Below, one piece after another: positions 27,708 through 35,625 of a stretch of DNA of 64,000 nucleotides; position 1 is the first letter of the stretch; each line of letters opens with the position of its first letter. Source of the DNA: Siccirubricoccus phaeus (GTDB taxonomy: Bacteria; Pseudomonadota; Alphaproteobacteria; Acetobacterales; Acetobacteraceae); NCBI RefSeq assembly GCF_008360935.1, contig NZ_SRXO01000021.1, forward strand, positions 45,249 to 109,248, written 5' to 3'. The notes beneath the pieces are model-generated. The model did no database searches. It had not been told where the DNA came from and saw only the letters and a program-made list of their open reading frames with translations. Both the position numbers and the translations under genes were made by a program.

Positions 27708-28133
27708 ATGAATGTCGTCCCCGCCCTGCCCGATCGCCATGCTTCCTATACGACGAGGAGCATCACGGCTGGCGCCGTTTCGGCGCTGCTGCTGACCGGC
27801 GCCTGCGCGCCGGTGGCCACGGTGACGCCGGTTGCGGTGGCGACGCCGGTCTGGGCGACACCTGTCGTGGCGGCGTCGGCCTACGCGGTGACGCCATTCA
27901 TTGCCACGCCGGTGGTGGCTGCGGCGCCGGTCGTGACGGCCAGTCCGGTGGTGGCTGCGGCACCGTTGGTCACCACGGTGCCGATGATGGCGGGAGCGCC
28001 GATGGTCGCCGCGGCGCCGGTCGTGGTGCCAGCCCCAGGCGTCGTGTCGGCCCCCGTGGTTGCCGCAGCGCCGATGGTGGCCGCCCCGCTGAGCGTGACC
28101 TATACGCAGGGCATCGTTTCCACTCTCCGCTAG
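27708..28133 (+). CDS. Ala/Val/Pro-rich secreted low-complexity protein
   Basis: 141 aa. An N-terminal hydrophobic segment runs into LLLTGACAP, a weak lipobox. The rest is built almost only from A, V, P, T and M in irregular VVAAAPVV-like repeats, ending SVTYTQGIVSTLR. No cysteine apart from the putative lipid-anchored one. No known family. It may be a surface or periplasmic spacer. The stop TAG is the CTAG that starts a type A repeat. Coding status is likely but unproved. Confidence 0.5.
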   Translation: MNVVPALPDRHASYTTRSITAGAVSALLLTGACAPVATVTPVAVATPVWATPVVAASAYAVTPFIATPVVAAAPVVTASPVVAAAPLVTTVPMMAGAPMVAAAPVVVPAPGVVSAPVVAAAPMVAAPLSVTYTQGIVSTLR

Positions 28134-28236
28134 AGCGGGATCGGTTGAGCTGCACTCACCCGCCTCGCTCTGGCTCATTGTTCGGTCGCGTGATTCACGG
28201 TTTCGGTCGATGCGACCTCAACCGATCACGCTCTAG
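28130..28236 (-). repeat. Type A intergenic repeat (reverse orientation)
   Basis: 107 bp bounded by CTAGAGCGGGATCGG and CCGATCACGCTCTAG. Its left CTAG forms the stop of the preceding gene; its right CTAG abuts a type B copy. Confidence 0.95.
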
Positions 28237-28350
28237 TGGCCTGCCCCGCGAAGTTCGCTGGATTCCAGCGAACGCAGCGGACAAGCAGCCACTAAAAACG
28301 ATAGCTAGTGGCCCGAGAACGACGTCCGCAGGGCTCCGAATCGGGACACT
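28235..28350 (+). repeat. Type B intergenic repeat
   Basis: Two modules: AGTGGCCTGCC...CCACT and AGTGGCCCGAG...GGACACT, each opening with AGTG and closing with CACT, separated by a short A-rich spacer (AAAAACGATAGCT). Confidence 0.92.
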
Positions 28351-28358
28351 GGAGCAGC

Positions 28359-28399
28359 CTCCGATCTGACGGATCACGACGTGATCCGTCAGATCGGAG
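28359..28399. repeat. Perfect 41-bp palindrome (type E)
   Basis: 20-bp arms (28359-28378 and 28380-28399) around one central base. The left arm is CTCCGATCTGACGGATCACG. A shorter relative lies at 31528-31575. It would form a very stable RNA hairpin or DNA cruciform. Confidence 0.95.
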
Positions 28400-28424
28400 A
28401 CAACATGCTCCGGACGTTACATTT

Positions 28425-28529
28425 CTAGAGCGGGATCGGTCGAAGGCTGAATCGACCGAAACCGTGAATCACGCGACCGGACAGTCAGCCAGAGCGGAAC
28501 GGGTGAGCGGCGCCAACCGATCCCGCTCT
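28425..28529 (+). repeat. Type A intergenic repeat (diverged)
   Basis: Begins CTAGAGCGGGATCGGTCGA, holds the core GACCGAAACCGTGAATCACG and ends CCAACCGATCCCGCTCT. Downstream, 28530-28753 shows no gene or repeat. Confidence 0.9.
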
Positions 28530-28753
28530 GAGCGCGATCGCCTGGCGCGAATGACGCGAGCATCGCGCGCACCTCGGTAGGGACGAACGCGTCCCGCGCC
28601 GGCGGCCCCGGTTGCCGCTGGTGGCGCATGATCGGCGCCGCTTCCGGTCGGAACATGCCTTTGCCTGCGATCGCGCCGGCCGGCCTCCTCACGGCCGCCG
28701 GGCGCATGCGGCAGGGCACCGGGACGTCACGGCCCTCGCCCGGGACGGTTGCC

Positions 28754-29233
28754 TCAGCGGCTGAGGGCGATGATCTCGACCCGGCGGTTGCCGGGGTTCG
28801 CCGGCTCGGACGGGGTGAGCAATTGCAGCGGGCCGAAGCCCTGGGCACGGATGGTGGCGTGGCGCACGCCGCGGGCATGGAGTTGCTCGACGACGGCATT
28901 CGCCCGCAGGAAGGAAAGCGAGAGGTTGCGCGCCAGCCGCCCCGAGACATCGGTATGGCCATTCACCTCGAAGCCGGCGCCGCGCAGCCGCTCATCCGCC
29001 AGCGCGGCAGCCAGGTTGGCGACGAGGCGCATCGAGGCGTCGTCGATCTCGTAGCTGTCCCGTTGGAAATGGATCGTCAGCAGGATCCGCCGCTCGGCCG
29101 GGACCCGGGCGGGCATGAGGACGGGCGCCGCCTGCACCGGGATGGCCGCCGGCGCGGCCGGCGGGCCCGCCGCCCGGCAGCCGGCGAGCAGCGCGAGCAG
29201 GCAGAGCAGGCCAGGGAGATGGCGGTGGCTCAT
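28754..29233 (-). CDS. OmpA-family lipoprotein
   Basis: 159 aa. Lipoprotein signal LLCLLALLAGC, a proline/alanine-rich tether, then an OmpA-like peptidoglycan-binding domain: ILLTIHFQRDSYEIDDAS, FEVNGHTDVSGRLARNLSLS, RANAVVEQL and NPGNRRVEI. The conserved Asp and Arg that bind diaminopimelate are present in HTDVSG and GNRRVE. It probably anchors the outer membrane to the cell wall. Its ATG overlaps the stop of the upstream gene, with which it is co-transcribed. Confidence 0.92.
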   Translation of the reverse strand: MSHRHLPGLLCLLALLAGCRAAGPPAAPAAIPVQAAPVLMPARVPAERRILLTIHFQRDSYEIDDASMRLVANLAAALADERLRGAGFEVNGHTDVSGRLARNLSLSFLRANAVVEQLHARGVRHATIRAQGFGPLQLLTPSEPANPGNRRVEIIALSR

Positions 29234-29775
29234 GGCAGAAGGGCCAGGACCAGCTCCTCGACGGTCGGGACCCGCCCGCGGAAATCCACCGCCGGCGCCG
29301 CAGAGGCGCGGAGGCCAAGGCGGTGCATGATCGCCGCCGGGTTCGCCGGCACGGCATCGCGCAGCGCGGCCAGCTCCTCCGGCAGGGGCAGGGCCCGTTC
29401 CACCCGCCCGATCGCCGTGACGGAGGGCTCCGCCGGCCATCCCGTGCCGCCGGCCCGTGGCGCGGCGGCCGCCGCAAGGGAGCGCGGCGCTGCCGCCCCC
29501 GCCACCGCACCCACCACCACCACCGCCGGCGCTGCCGCCCCCGCCACCGCACCCGCCGCCGCCACCGGCGGCGCTGCCGCCCCCGGTGCCATCCTTGCCG
29601 CCGCTGCCTCGCCGCACAGGGCTGGGGTGCCGAGGCAGCGGCGGATCGTCTCCGCCATCTGCGCCGGCGTGCCGCAGGGGAGGCGCCCGACATAGCAATT
29701 CGCCAGTTCGCCGGCCGCCACCGGTCCTCCGCCGGCCAGCACCAGGACGGCCACCACCATGTGAGGCCGGAACAT
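29230..29775 (-). CDS. Ala-rich secreted protein with tandem repeats, unknown function
   Basis: 181 aa from MFRPHMVVAVLVLAGG, with a signal peptide ending near VAAGELA. A cysteine-containing N-terminal segment (NCYVGRLPCGTPAQMAETIRRCLG) is followed by an Ala/Val-rich repeat region of about 14-aa units (GAVAGAAAPAVVVV). A conserved-looking C-terminal part follows, ending RVPTVEELVLALLP. Coupled to the OmpA lipoprotein by ATGA overlap, so the two probably form an envelope pair. No family recognised. Confidence 0.7.
   Translation of the reverse strand: MFRPHMVVAVLVLAGGGPVAAGELANCYVGRLPCGTPAQMAETIRRCLGTPALCGEAAAARMAPGAAAPPVAAAGAVAGAAAPAVVVVGAVAGAAAPRSLAAAAAPRAGGTGWPAEPSVTAIGRVERALPLPEELAALRDAVPANPAAIMHRLGLRASAAPAVDFRGRVPTVEELVLALLP
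29486..29584 (-). repeat. 42-bp in-frame tandem repeat
   Basis: A unit opening GGCGCTGCCGCCCCCGCCAC (plus strand) starts at 29486, 29528 and 29570, exactly 42 bp apart; the third copy is partial. It encodes a 14-aa Ala/Val-rich repeat. Confidence 0.85.
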
Positions 29776-30008
29776 CCCGTTCCTCCGCAACCCGTGACCG
29801 GCACCGGCGCCACGCCGTTGCCGCACCGCGCCATCCTGGGCGGGGAGGGTAAAAATAGTGCTGCGCCGTAACGCAACGGCGCGGCGCAGCCAGCCGGGCC
29901 GGGGCGAAAAGCCCGTCAGCCGCCCCCCCCTCGCGAATTGTCATTCACCCGCGGCCCGGCCGCCCCGGTATCCTTCCGCCACCCAGACCAAGAATCGGGG
30001 AGGGAATC

Positions 30009-30977
30009 ATGTCATGGATCCGCCGCGCGGCCTTCGCTGCGCTGCTCGCCGCGCCTTGGCTTGCCATGGCCGGGCCCGCCGCCGCACAGGCCCAGCCGCC
30101 GGCGAATTGGTACCCCTCGCGCTACGGCGCGGATGACCAGCTCGGCGCCATGAACCTGCTGACCCCGCAGAAGGTGCTGGAGGCCGTCCGCCTCGTCACC
30201 CGTGGCCAGGTCTATCGCCTCGGCGTGCCGGTGGGGCGGGAGACGCCGGCCTTCCCGCCGCGCAACGCCGCCGTCACCGTCCTGATGCCGGACCAGCATG
30301 GCGGCGCCACCGTGCCCTCCGAGAACCGCATGTCCTATGTGGATGACATGTTCACCGGCTGGCTCGGCGTCGGCAGCCAGCTCGACAGCTTCGCCCATCT
30401 CGGCATCGACAACGTCTTCTACAACGGCAACCGGGCGCAGGATTTCGTCCGCACCACCGGCGTCACCCGGCTCGGCATCGAGGGCATCCCGCCCATGGTG
30501 ACGCGCGGCGTGCTGGTGGACATGGCGCGCGCCCGCGGCAAGCCGATGCTGGAGGAGGGCGAGGTCATCACCGCCGACGACCTCCGCGCGGCGATGCGGG
30601 ACCAGGGCGTGACGGTGCGCCAGGGCGACGTCATCCTGATCCATACCGGCTGGGTGGAGCTGCTGGAGCGCGACCCTGCCCGCTTCGGCAAGGGCGAGCC
30701 GGGCATCGACAATGGCGCGGCGGAGTTCCTGGTGGGGCTCGGCGTGGTGGCAGTGGGCGCCGATACCTGGGGGGTGGAGGCGGTGCCCTTCCAGAACCCC
30801 AACCGGGTGTGGGAGGGGCACCAGACCCTGCTGGCGAAGAACGGCGTGCATATCCTGGAGGTGATGGATACGCGGGCCCTGGCGCGCGACCAGGCGACGG
30901 AATTCCTCTTCGTGCTGGGCCAGCCGCTGCTGAAGGGCGCGGTGCAGGCGATGATCAACCCGGTGGCGATCCGGTAG
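30009..30977 (+). CDS. Secreted cyclase-family metal hydrolase (kynurenine formamidase-like)
   Basis: 322 aa. Signal peptide to about residue 27 (GPAAAQA). The cyclase-family fold is shown by DDQLGAMNLLTPQKVLEAVRL, VGSQLDSFAHLGI (in place of the usual HxGTHxDxPxH metal motif, with Asp and His kept), TRGVLVDMARARG, GDVILIHTGW and VVAVGADTWGVEAVPF. The family cleaves amide or lactone bonds with a divalent metal; the substrate here is unknown. A ribosome site (GGGGAGGG) precedes the ATG. Confidence 0.88.
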   Translation: MSWIRRAAFAALLAAPWLAMAGPAAAQAQPPANWYPSRYGADDQLGAMNLLTPQKVLEAVRLVTRGQVYRLGVPVGRETPAFPPRNAAVTVLMPDQHGGATVPSENRMSYVDDMFTGWLGVGSQLDSFAHLGIDNVFYNGNRAQDFVRTTGVTRLGIEGIPPMVTRGVLVDMARARGKPMLEEGEVITADDLRAAMRDQGVTVRQGDVILIHTGWVELLERDPARFGKGEPGIDNGAAEFLVGLGVVAVGADTWGVEAVPFQNPNRVWEGHQTLLAKNGVHILEVMDTRALARDQATEFLFVLGQPLLKGAVQAMINPVAIR

Positions 30978-31428
30978 CCGGCGGGCCGGCGGCGCGGGCC
31001 AGGGCGGCGTTCTGGTAGCGCGGGTCGTCCGTCACCTCCCGCCCCAGCCAAAGCGGGCGGGGGAAGGGCTGGTCGGGATCGGCCAGCTCGATCTCCGCCA
31101 GCACCAGCCCGGAAAGATGGCCGGCGAAGACATCCACCTCCCAGCCCGCGCGCAGGCGGGTGCGGGTCTTCTCGATGATGGGCGGCGGGCAGAGCGAGGC
31201 GAGCATCGCCGCGGCGTCCTCGGGCGGGATGGGGTATTCGAATTCGGCGCGGGCGAGCAGGCCGGGGCCCTTGATGGTGAGGAAGGCGGCATCGCCGGCC
31301 TGGCGGATGCGCACCACCGGCGACCCGGCATGCAGATAGCCCTGGCGGAGCAGCAGGCCGGGGCCGATGGCCTCGGCGCGCCAGGCATCGCCGGTGACGA
31401 GGAATTTGCGTTCGATCTCGGTCGGCAT
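30955..31428 (-). CDS. CYTH domain triphosphate tunnel protein
   Basis: 157 aa. Begins MPTEIERKFLV, the diagnostic ExExK signature, followed by charged strands lining a tunnel: VVRIRQAGDAAFLTIKG, FEYPIPPEDA, EKTRTRLRAGWEVDVF and LVLAEIEL. Single-domain bacterial CYTH proteins hydrolyse inorganic triphosphate; adenylate cyclase activity is less likely. Its last 23 bp overlap the 3' end of the cyclase gene tail to tail. Confidence 0.93.
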   Translation of the reverse strand: MPTEIERKFLVTGDAWRAEAIGPGLLLRQGYLHAGSPVVRIRQAGDAAFLTIKGPGLLARAEFEYPIPPEDAAAMLASLCPPPIIEKTRTRLRAGWEVDVFAGHLSGLVLAEIELADPDQPFPRPLWLGREVTDDPRYQNAALARAAGPPATGSPPG

Positions 31429-31445
31429 GAGGCCCCGTTCCGTGT

Positions 31446-31504
31446 CGGGGAAGGGCTCTGCCCTTCCCCGAACCCCAACCCGCCAAGGGCCGAAGGGCCC
31501 TTGG
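31446..31504. repeat. Paired GC-rich hairpins upstream of the CYTH gene
   Basis: CGGGGAAGGGC, TCT, GCCCTTCCCCG at 31446-31470 (11+3+11) and CCAAGGGCC, GAAG, GGCCCTTGG at 31483-31504 (9+4+9). A related hairpin lies at 54785-54804. No T-tract follows. Confidence 0.8.
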
Positions 31505-31527
31505 AACCCTTCAGTTTGCCGGGCCGC

Positions 31528-31575
31528 CTGGAGCAGCCTCCGATCAGATGATCCCATCTGATCGGATTGCTCCAG
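31528..31575. repeat. Type E intergenic inverted repeat
   Basis: CTGGAGCA...TGCTCCAG ends with an inner CCGATCAGATG/CATCTGATCGG pair. Same end sequence as the 28351-28405 element but with a shorter stem. Part of a continuous repeat block reaching 31805. Confidence 0.85.
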
Positions 31576-31691
31576 TGTCCTGCCCGCGAAGTTCGCTGGA
31601 TGTCCAGCGAACGCAGCGGACAAGCAGGCCACTGAAAACAAAAGCTAGTGGCCCGATCCCGACGTCCTACGGATTTCGGAATCGGGACACT
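31574..31691 (+). repeat. Type B intergenic repeat
   Basis: Full two-module copy: AGTGTCCTGCCCGCG...GGCCACT, then spacer GAAAACAAAAGCT, then AGTGGCCCGATCCCG...GGGACACT. Overlaps by a base or two with the neighbouring E and C elements. Confidence 0.92.
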
Positions 31692-31742
31692 AGAGCAGAT
31701 TCACGCCTCCGGGCGATGCCGCCCTCCGGCGATCTGCTCTAG
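31690..31742 (-). repeat. Type C intergenic repeat
   Basis: CTAGAGCAGAT...ATCTGCTCTAG, 53 bp, with an inner GGGCG/CGCCC-type stem. Same element in inverse orientation at 48561-48612. Confidence 0.92.
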
Positions 31743-31805
31743 CTCATTGTTCGGTCGCGTGATTCACGGTTTCGGTCGATTCGACCTCAACCGATCACGC
31801 TCTAG
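31737..31805 (-). repeat. Type A intergenic repeat (half copy)
   Basis: Holds only the CTCATTGTTCGGTCGCGTGA to GATCACGCTCTAG half of type A. Its right-hand CTAG contains the dedA stop codon (complement of 31802-31804). Confidence 0.9.
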
Positions 31806-32392
31806 GCGGCCCGCCGCAGCCGCCACGCCTTCCACCCGAGCATGGCGAGCACCGCCAGCATCACCGCCGCTCCGACCGGCCCGGCCCAGCCCTGGACATG
31901 CTCGCCCAGCGCATAGCCGGCCAGCGCCAACCCGCCCGTCCACACCGTCGTGCCCAGCGCCGTCCAGATGTAGAAGACCGGCCGCGGCAGCTCCACCAGC
32001 CCCGCCGGGATGGAGATGCCGGTGCGCAGCCCCGGCATCATCCGCGCCAGGAACACCGCCGCCGGCCCGTTGCGGCGCAGTGCCGCCTCGGCGCGGCCGA
32101 TCGTCTCCGGCCCCAGCCCGACATGGCGGCCGAAGCGACGGGCGATGCGCCGCATCCGCGCTGCGCCATAGGCCCGCGCCGCCTCGAACCACAGCGCATT
32201 GCCGACGACGGAGCCGGAGATGCCGGCCAGGATCACCCCGGGCAGGGAAAGCCGCCCCTCGGCCGCGGCGAAGCCGGCCAGCGGCATCACCACCTCGGAG
32301 GGCAAGGGCGGGAACAAATTCTCCGCCACCATCAGCAGGAAGACGCCGGCGAGGCCGCCGCTGGCGACGAGGTCCGCCGCCCACTCAACCAT
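31802..32392 (-). CDS. DedA family membrane protein
   Basis: 196 aa, four to five membrane segments. DedA/VTT-domain motifs: ENLFPPLPSEVVMPLAGFAA at about residues 24-43, GNALWFEAARAYGAARMRRI, and FLARMMPGLRTGISIPAGL with the essential Arg. DedA proteins act in lipid-carrier flipping and membrane homeostasis. It overlaps the upstream GT39 gene by 8 bp, so both are probably one transcript; the pairing suits envelope-lipid modification. Confidence 0.93.
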   Translation of the reverse strand: MVEWAADLVASGGLAGVFLLMVAENLFPPLPSEVVMPLAGFAAAEGRLSLPGVILAGISGSVVGNALWFEAARAYGAARMRRIARRFGRHVGLGPETIGRAEAALRRNGPAAVFLARMMPGLRTGISIPAGLVELPRPVFYIWTALGTTVWTGGLALAGYALGEHVQGWAGPVGAAVMLAVLAMLGWKAWRLRRAA

Positions 32393-34070
32393 GCCGCACC
32401 CGGTAGAGCAGCAGCGTGACCCAGCGGCCGCGGGTGTAGTTGAAGCCCGTCACCGTCCCAACCTCCTCCGGCGCCAGGGCCAGCCCCGCCGCTTCCTTGC
32501 GGAAATCCGTCTCCGCCCGGTCCCCCACCGCCACCACCCTTCCGGGCGCGGCGGCCAGGAAGCGGGCGGCATCGCCGCCGGTGCGCAGCATCCGGGTCTC
32601 GCCGCTGGTCATGAACAGTACGGAGGGCTCGGAATAGCCGGTGATGCCGAATTGGCCGGGCGCCAGCCCCGGCGCCCGCTCCTCCAGCAGCGCGGCGAGA
32701 CGCGGCGCGATCCAGAGCGGCGTCAGGCGCGGCACCACGCCTTCCAGCACCGCGGCGTAGAGCGGAATGGCCAGCAGCACCCCGGCCAGCGCCGCGCGGC
32801 CCCATTCGCCGCGCCGCGCCACCCGCCACAGCACGAAGCCGAGCACCGCGGCCAGCGGCACCGCCAGCACCGCCGCCGGCAGCAGGATGCGGTTCAGCCA
32901 GAAGGGCGCCGCCAGGGCGCCGAGCGCCAGCCCGCCCGCGACGCCGAGCAGGGCGAGCAGCCCGAGGAATTGCAGCCAGCGCGGCGGCGGGCGGCGCAGC
33001 GGGTCCATGGCCCAGGCGGCGCCCAGCAGCATCAGCGCCGGGAACATCGGCATGGTGTAGTGCGGCAGCTTGGTCTGCACCGCCTCGAAGACCAGCCAGC
33101 TCGGCACGATCCAGGCGAGGAGGAAGCGGATGGGCGGGCTGTGCCGTTCCCGCCAGGCGGTGGGCAGGGCGGCCAGCACGATCCAGGCGGCGGGAAAGGC
33201 GGCGATGCCGAAGGTGAGGAGGTAGAAGCCCGGCGGCCCCCAGTGCTTCTCCTCGCCGGAGCCGACCTTGGAAAGCATGTCGCCGCCCACCGCCTCGGCG
33301 AAGAAGCGGCCTTCGGTGGCGATCCCGATGGCGATGAACCAGGGCGCGGCGGCGGCCACCATCAGCGGCAGGCCCCAGAGCGGCCGCAGCGCCCGGAACC
33401 AGGGCGCGCCCCGGTCGGCGACGGCCAGGGTGATGCCAGCGAGCAGCGCCACCATCGGCCCGATCGGCCCCTTCAGCAGCACCCCGAGCCCGAGCAGCAG
33501 CCAGAACGCCGCCGCCTGCGCCGCGGTGAAGCGGCCCGGGCGCAGATAGGCCTGGGCGAACAGCCCCATGGCGGCGGCGGTGGTGCCGAGCAGCGCGGCA
33601 TCCGTCTTGGCGATCCGCGCCTCCGCCACCAGCACGAGGCAGGACGCCAGCATGGCGGCGCCGAGAAAGGCCGCCCGCCGCCCGACGATGCCCCGGCCCC
33701 AATGCCAGGTGGCCAGCACGGCGGCCAGCGCGCCGAGGAAGGAGGGCAGGCGGTACACCCAGATGTCCCGCCTGGTGCCGAGATGCAGCGCCTCCACGGC
33801 GTGGACGCTGGCGGCCTGGGCCCAATGGATGCCGGCGGGTTTCTTGTTGCGGTCCTCCTGCCCGAAGCGGATGCGGACATAGTCGCCGCTTTCCACCATC
33901 TGCCGGCTGGCCTGGGCGAAGCGGGCCTCGTCCCGGTCGGTCGGCGGCAAAGCGAAGAAGCCGGGCAGCCAGAGCAGCAGGCAGAGCAGCACCAGCGCCA
34001 GGGCCGGGCGCTGCTGCAGGGGCTCGGGCAGCAGGCCGAGGGACCGGTCGGGCGCGGGCGGGGCGTGCAT
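32385..34070 (-). CDS. GT39-type membrane glycosyltransferase (ArnT-like)
   Basis: 561 aa integral membrane transferase using polyprenyl-phosphate sugar donors. The N-terminal catalytic loop PTDRDEARFAQASRQMVESG carries the acidic pair, followed by KPAGIHWAQAASVHAVEA and about ten hydrophobic helices. Mid-protein VLLKGPIGPMVALLAGI and KLPHYTMPMFPALMLLGAAW are typical. The acceptor could be lipid A or another glycolipid. Followed directly by dedA, a family involved in undecaprenyl-phosphate recycling. Confidence 0.9.
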   Translation of the reverse strand: MHAPPAPDRSLGLLPEPLQQRPALALVLLCLLLWLPGFFALPPTDRDEARFAQASRQMVESGDYVRIRFGQEDRNKKPAGIHWAQAASVHAVEALHLGTRRDIWVYRLPSFLGALAAVLATWHWGRGIVGRRAAFLGAAMLASCLVLVAEARIAKTDAALLGTTAAAMGLFAQAYLRPGRFTAAQAAAFWLLLGLGVLLKGPIGPMVALLAGITLAVADRGAPWFRALRPLWGLPLMVAAAAPWFIAIGIATEGRFFAEAVGGDMLSKVGSGEEKHWGPPGFYLLTFGIAAFPAAWIVLAALPTAWRERHSPPIRFLLAWIVPSWLVFEAVQTKLPHYTMPMFPALMLLGAAWAMDPLRRPPPRWLQFLGLLALLGVAGGLALGALAAPFWLNRILLPAAVLAVPLAAVLGFVLWRVARRGEWGRAALAGVLLAIPLYAAVLEGVVPRLTPLWIAPRLAALLEERAPGLAPGQFGITGYSEPSVLFMTSGETRMLRTGGDAARFLAAAPGRVVAVGDRAETDFRKEAAGLALAPEEVGTVTGFNYTRGRWVTLLLYRVRHG

Positions 34071-34084
34071 GGCGGGCGGGGTCA

Positions 34085-34133
34085 GCGCGGATCGCCGGAG
34101 GGCGGCATGGCCGGACGGCGTGAGTCTGCTTTG
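34085..34133 (+). repeat. Diverged type C repeat in the GT39/rsmB divergent region
   Basis: GCGCGGATCGCCGGAGGGCG to GGCGTGAGTCTGCTTTGC matches the type C element with several changes and lacks the CTAG ends. It lies 14 bp upstream of the GT39 start. Confidence 0.65.
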
Positions 34134-34326
34134 CGGTCAACCGGCTGGCGCATCTTCGCTGAACCCATGTGACCCGGAATGACCCTGGGGCCGATCGCCG
34201 CGGCGCGGCCTTGCGGCAGGCGCCGATCCGCGTCGCCGGCGAGGGGATGGAGCATTTCCGGGGAAAGCGTCTGGACGTCGGATGCTCTAGCATGGCCGGC
34301 GGCAGGGGACCATAAACCGCGCTTCC

Positions 34327-35625
34327 ATGTCCCCCTCCCCTGCCCGCCGCGCTGCCGCCGCCCTGCTGGACGCCGTCCTCCTCCGCCACCGCCCGCTGGA
34401 GGAGGCGCTGGACGCGCTGCCCACCGACGGCAAGCCGCACCAGGTGCGGCAGAAGGGGGAGAAGCGGCCGGGCGCCGCGCTTTCACCGCGGGACAAGGCG
34501 GCGGGGCACCGGATCGCCGCCGCGGTGCTGCGCCGGGCAGGGTCGCTGGATGCGGTGCTGGAACCTTTCCTGCGGCGGGAGCCGCCGCCGCCGGTGCGCA
34601 ACGCGCTGCGCATCGGCGCGGCGGAGCTGCTGCTGCTGGCGACGCCGCCCCATGCCGCGGTGGCGAGCGCCGTCGATCTGGTGCCGCAGCCCTTCGCCGG
34701 GCTGGTGAATGCGGTGCTGCGGAAGGTGGCCGCGGCCGGCCCGGCGGCGCTGGAGGGGCTGGAGGCGGAAAGGCTGGACACGCCGCCCTGGCTCTGGGCG
34801 GCCTGGCATGCGGCGCACGGACCGGCGGTGCGGGCCATTGCCGCGGCGCATGGGCATGAGGCGCCGCTCGATCTCAGCCTGAAGCCGGGGGCGGCAGCGC
34901 CGGAAGGGGGCGAGGCGCTGCCCGGCGGAAGCTGGCGCTACCCGCCCGGCACCAGGGTGACGGAGCTGGCGGGCTTCGCCGAGGGCGATTGGTGGGTGCA
35001 GGACGCCGCCGCCGCCCTGCCGGCCTGGCTGCTTTCGGTGCGGCCGGGGGAGAAGGTGCTGGATCTCTGCGCCGCGCCGGGGGGGAAGACGGCGCAGCTC
35101 GCCGCCGCCGGGGCCGCGGTGGTGGCGGTGGAACGTGACCCGAAGCGGGCGGCCCGGCTGCGGGAGAACCTCGCCCGGCTGAAGCTGCCGGCCGAGGTGG
35201 TGGAGGCGGATGCCGCCGCCTGGGATGCCGGCGGGGCGCAATTCGACGCGGTGCTGCTGGATGCGCCCTGCACCGCGACGGGCACCATCCGCCGCCATCC
35301 GGATGTGCCCTGGCTCAAGCGCCCCAGGGACGTGCCGGCCATGGCGGAGCTGCAGCGCGGCCTGCTGGCGGCGGCGGCGAAGCGGCTGGCGCCGGGCGGG
35401 CGGCTGGTCTTCGCCACCTGCTCCCTGCAGGCGGAGGAAGGCGAGGCGCATCTGGCGGAGCTGTCCGGGCTGGGGCTGGCGCTGGAGGCGGCGCGGCCGG
35501 AAGAGGTGCCGGGGCTGGCGGCGGCGATCACCCCGGCCGGCGCGCTGCGCACCCGGCCGGATATGTGGGCGGAACGCGGCGGGATGGACGGGTTCTTCAT
35601 GCTGCGGGCGCGCGGAGCGGCATAG
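34327..35625 (+). CDS. rsmB: 16S rRNA m5C967 methyltransferase RsmB
   Basis: 432 aa. N-terminal NusB-like RNA-binding domain (about residues 1-145) with a charged insertion (VRQKGEKRPGAALSPRDKAA). The SAM-dependent domain has VLDLCAAPGGKTAQLAAAGA, DAPCTATGTIRRHPD (first catalytic Cys) and VFATCSLQAEEGE (second Cys). It methylates C967 of 16S rRNA. Its last 688 bp are overlapped on the other strand by the extended glgX frame. Confidence 0.94.
   Translation: MSPSPARRAAAALLDAVLLRHRPLEEALDALPTDGKPHQVRQKGEKRPGAALSPRDKAAGHRIAAAVLRRAGSLDAVLEPFLRREPPPPVRNALRIGAAELLLLATPPHAAVASAVDLVPQPFAGLVNAVLRKVAAAGPAALEGLEAERLDTPPWLWAAWHAAHGPAVRAIAAAHGHEAPLDLSLKPGAAAPEGGEALPGGSWRYPPGTRVTELAGFAEGDWWVQDAAAALPAWLLSVRPGEKVLDLCAAPGGKTAQLAAAGAAVVAVERDPKRAARLRENLARLKLPAEVVEADAAAWDAGGAQFDAVLLDAPCTATGTIRRHPDVPWLKRPRDVPAMAELQRGLLAAAAKRLAPGGRLVFATCSLQAEEGEAHLAELSGLGLALEAARPEEVPGLAAAITPAGALRTRPDMWAERGGMDGFFMLRARGAA

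Noticed and set aside
27651..28178. His/Arg-rich minus-strand frame opposite the Ala/Val-rich protein
   Set aside because: A repetitive GGC/GTG-rich coding strand automatically gives a His/Arg-rich complement. The plus frame has a signal-like N-terminus and ends at a repeat-linked stop, so it was preferred, though with modest confidence.
25477..31805. Spaced repeats resembling a CRISPR array
   Set aside because: Copies are about 104 or 118 bp with inverted ends, are separated by genes, vary in orientation, and no regular unique spacers or cas genes are present.
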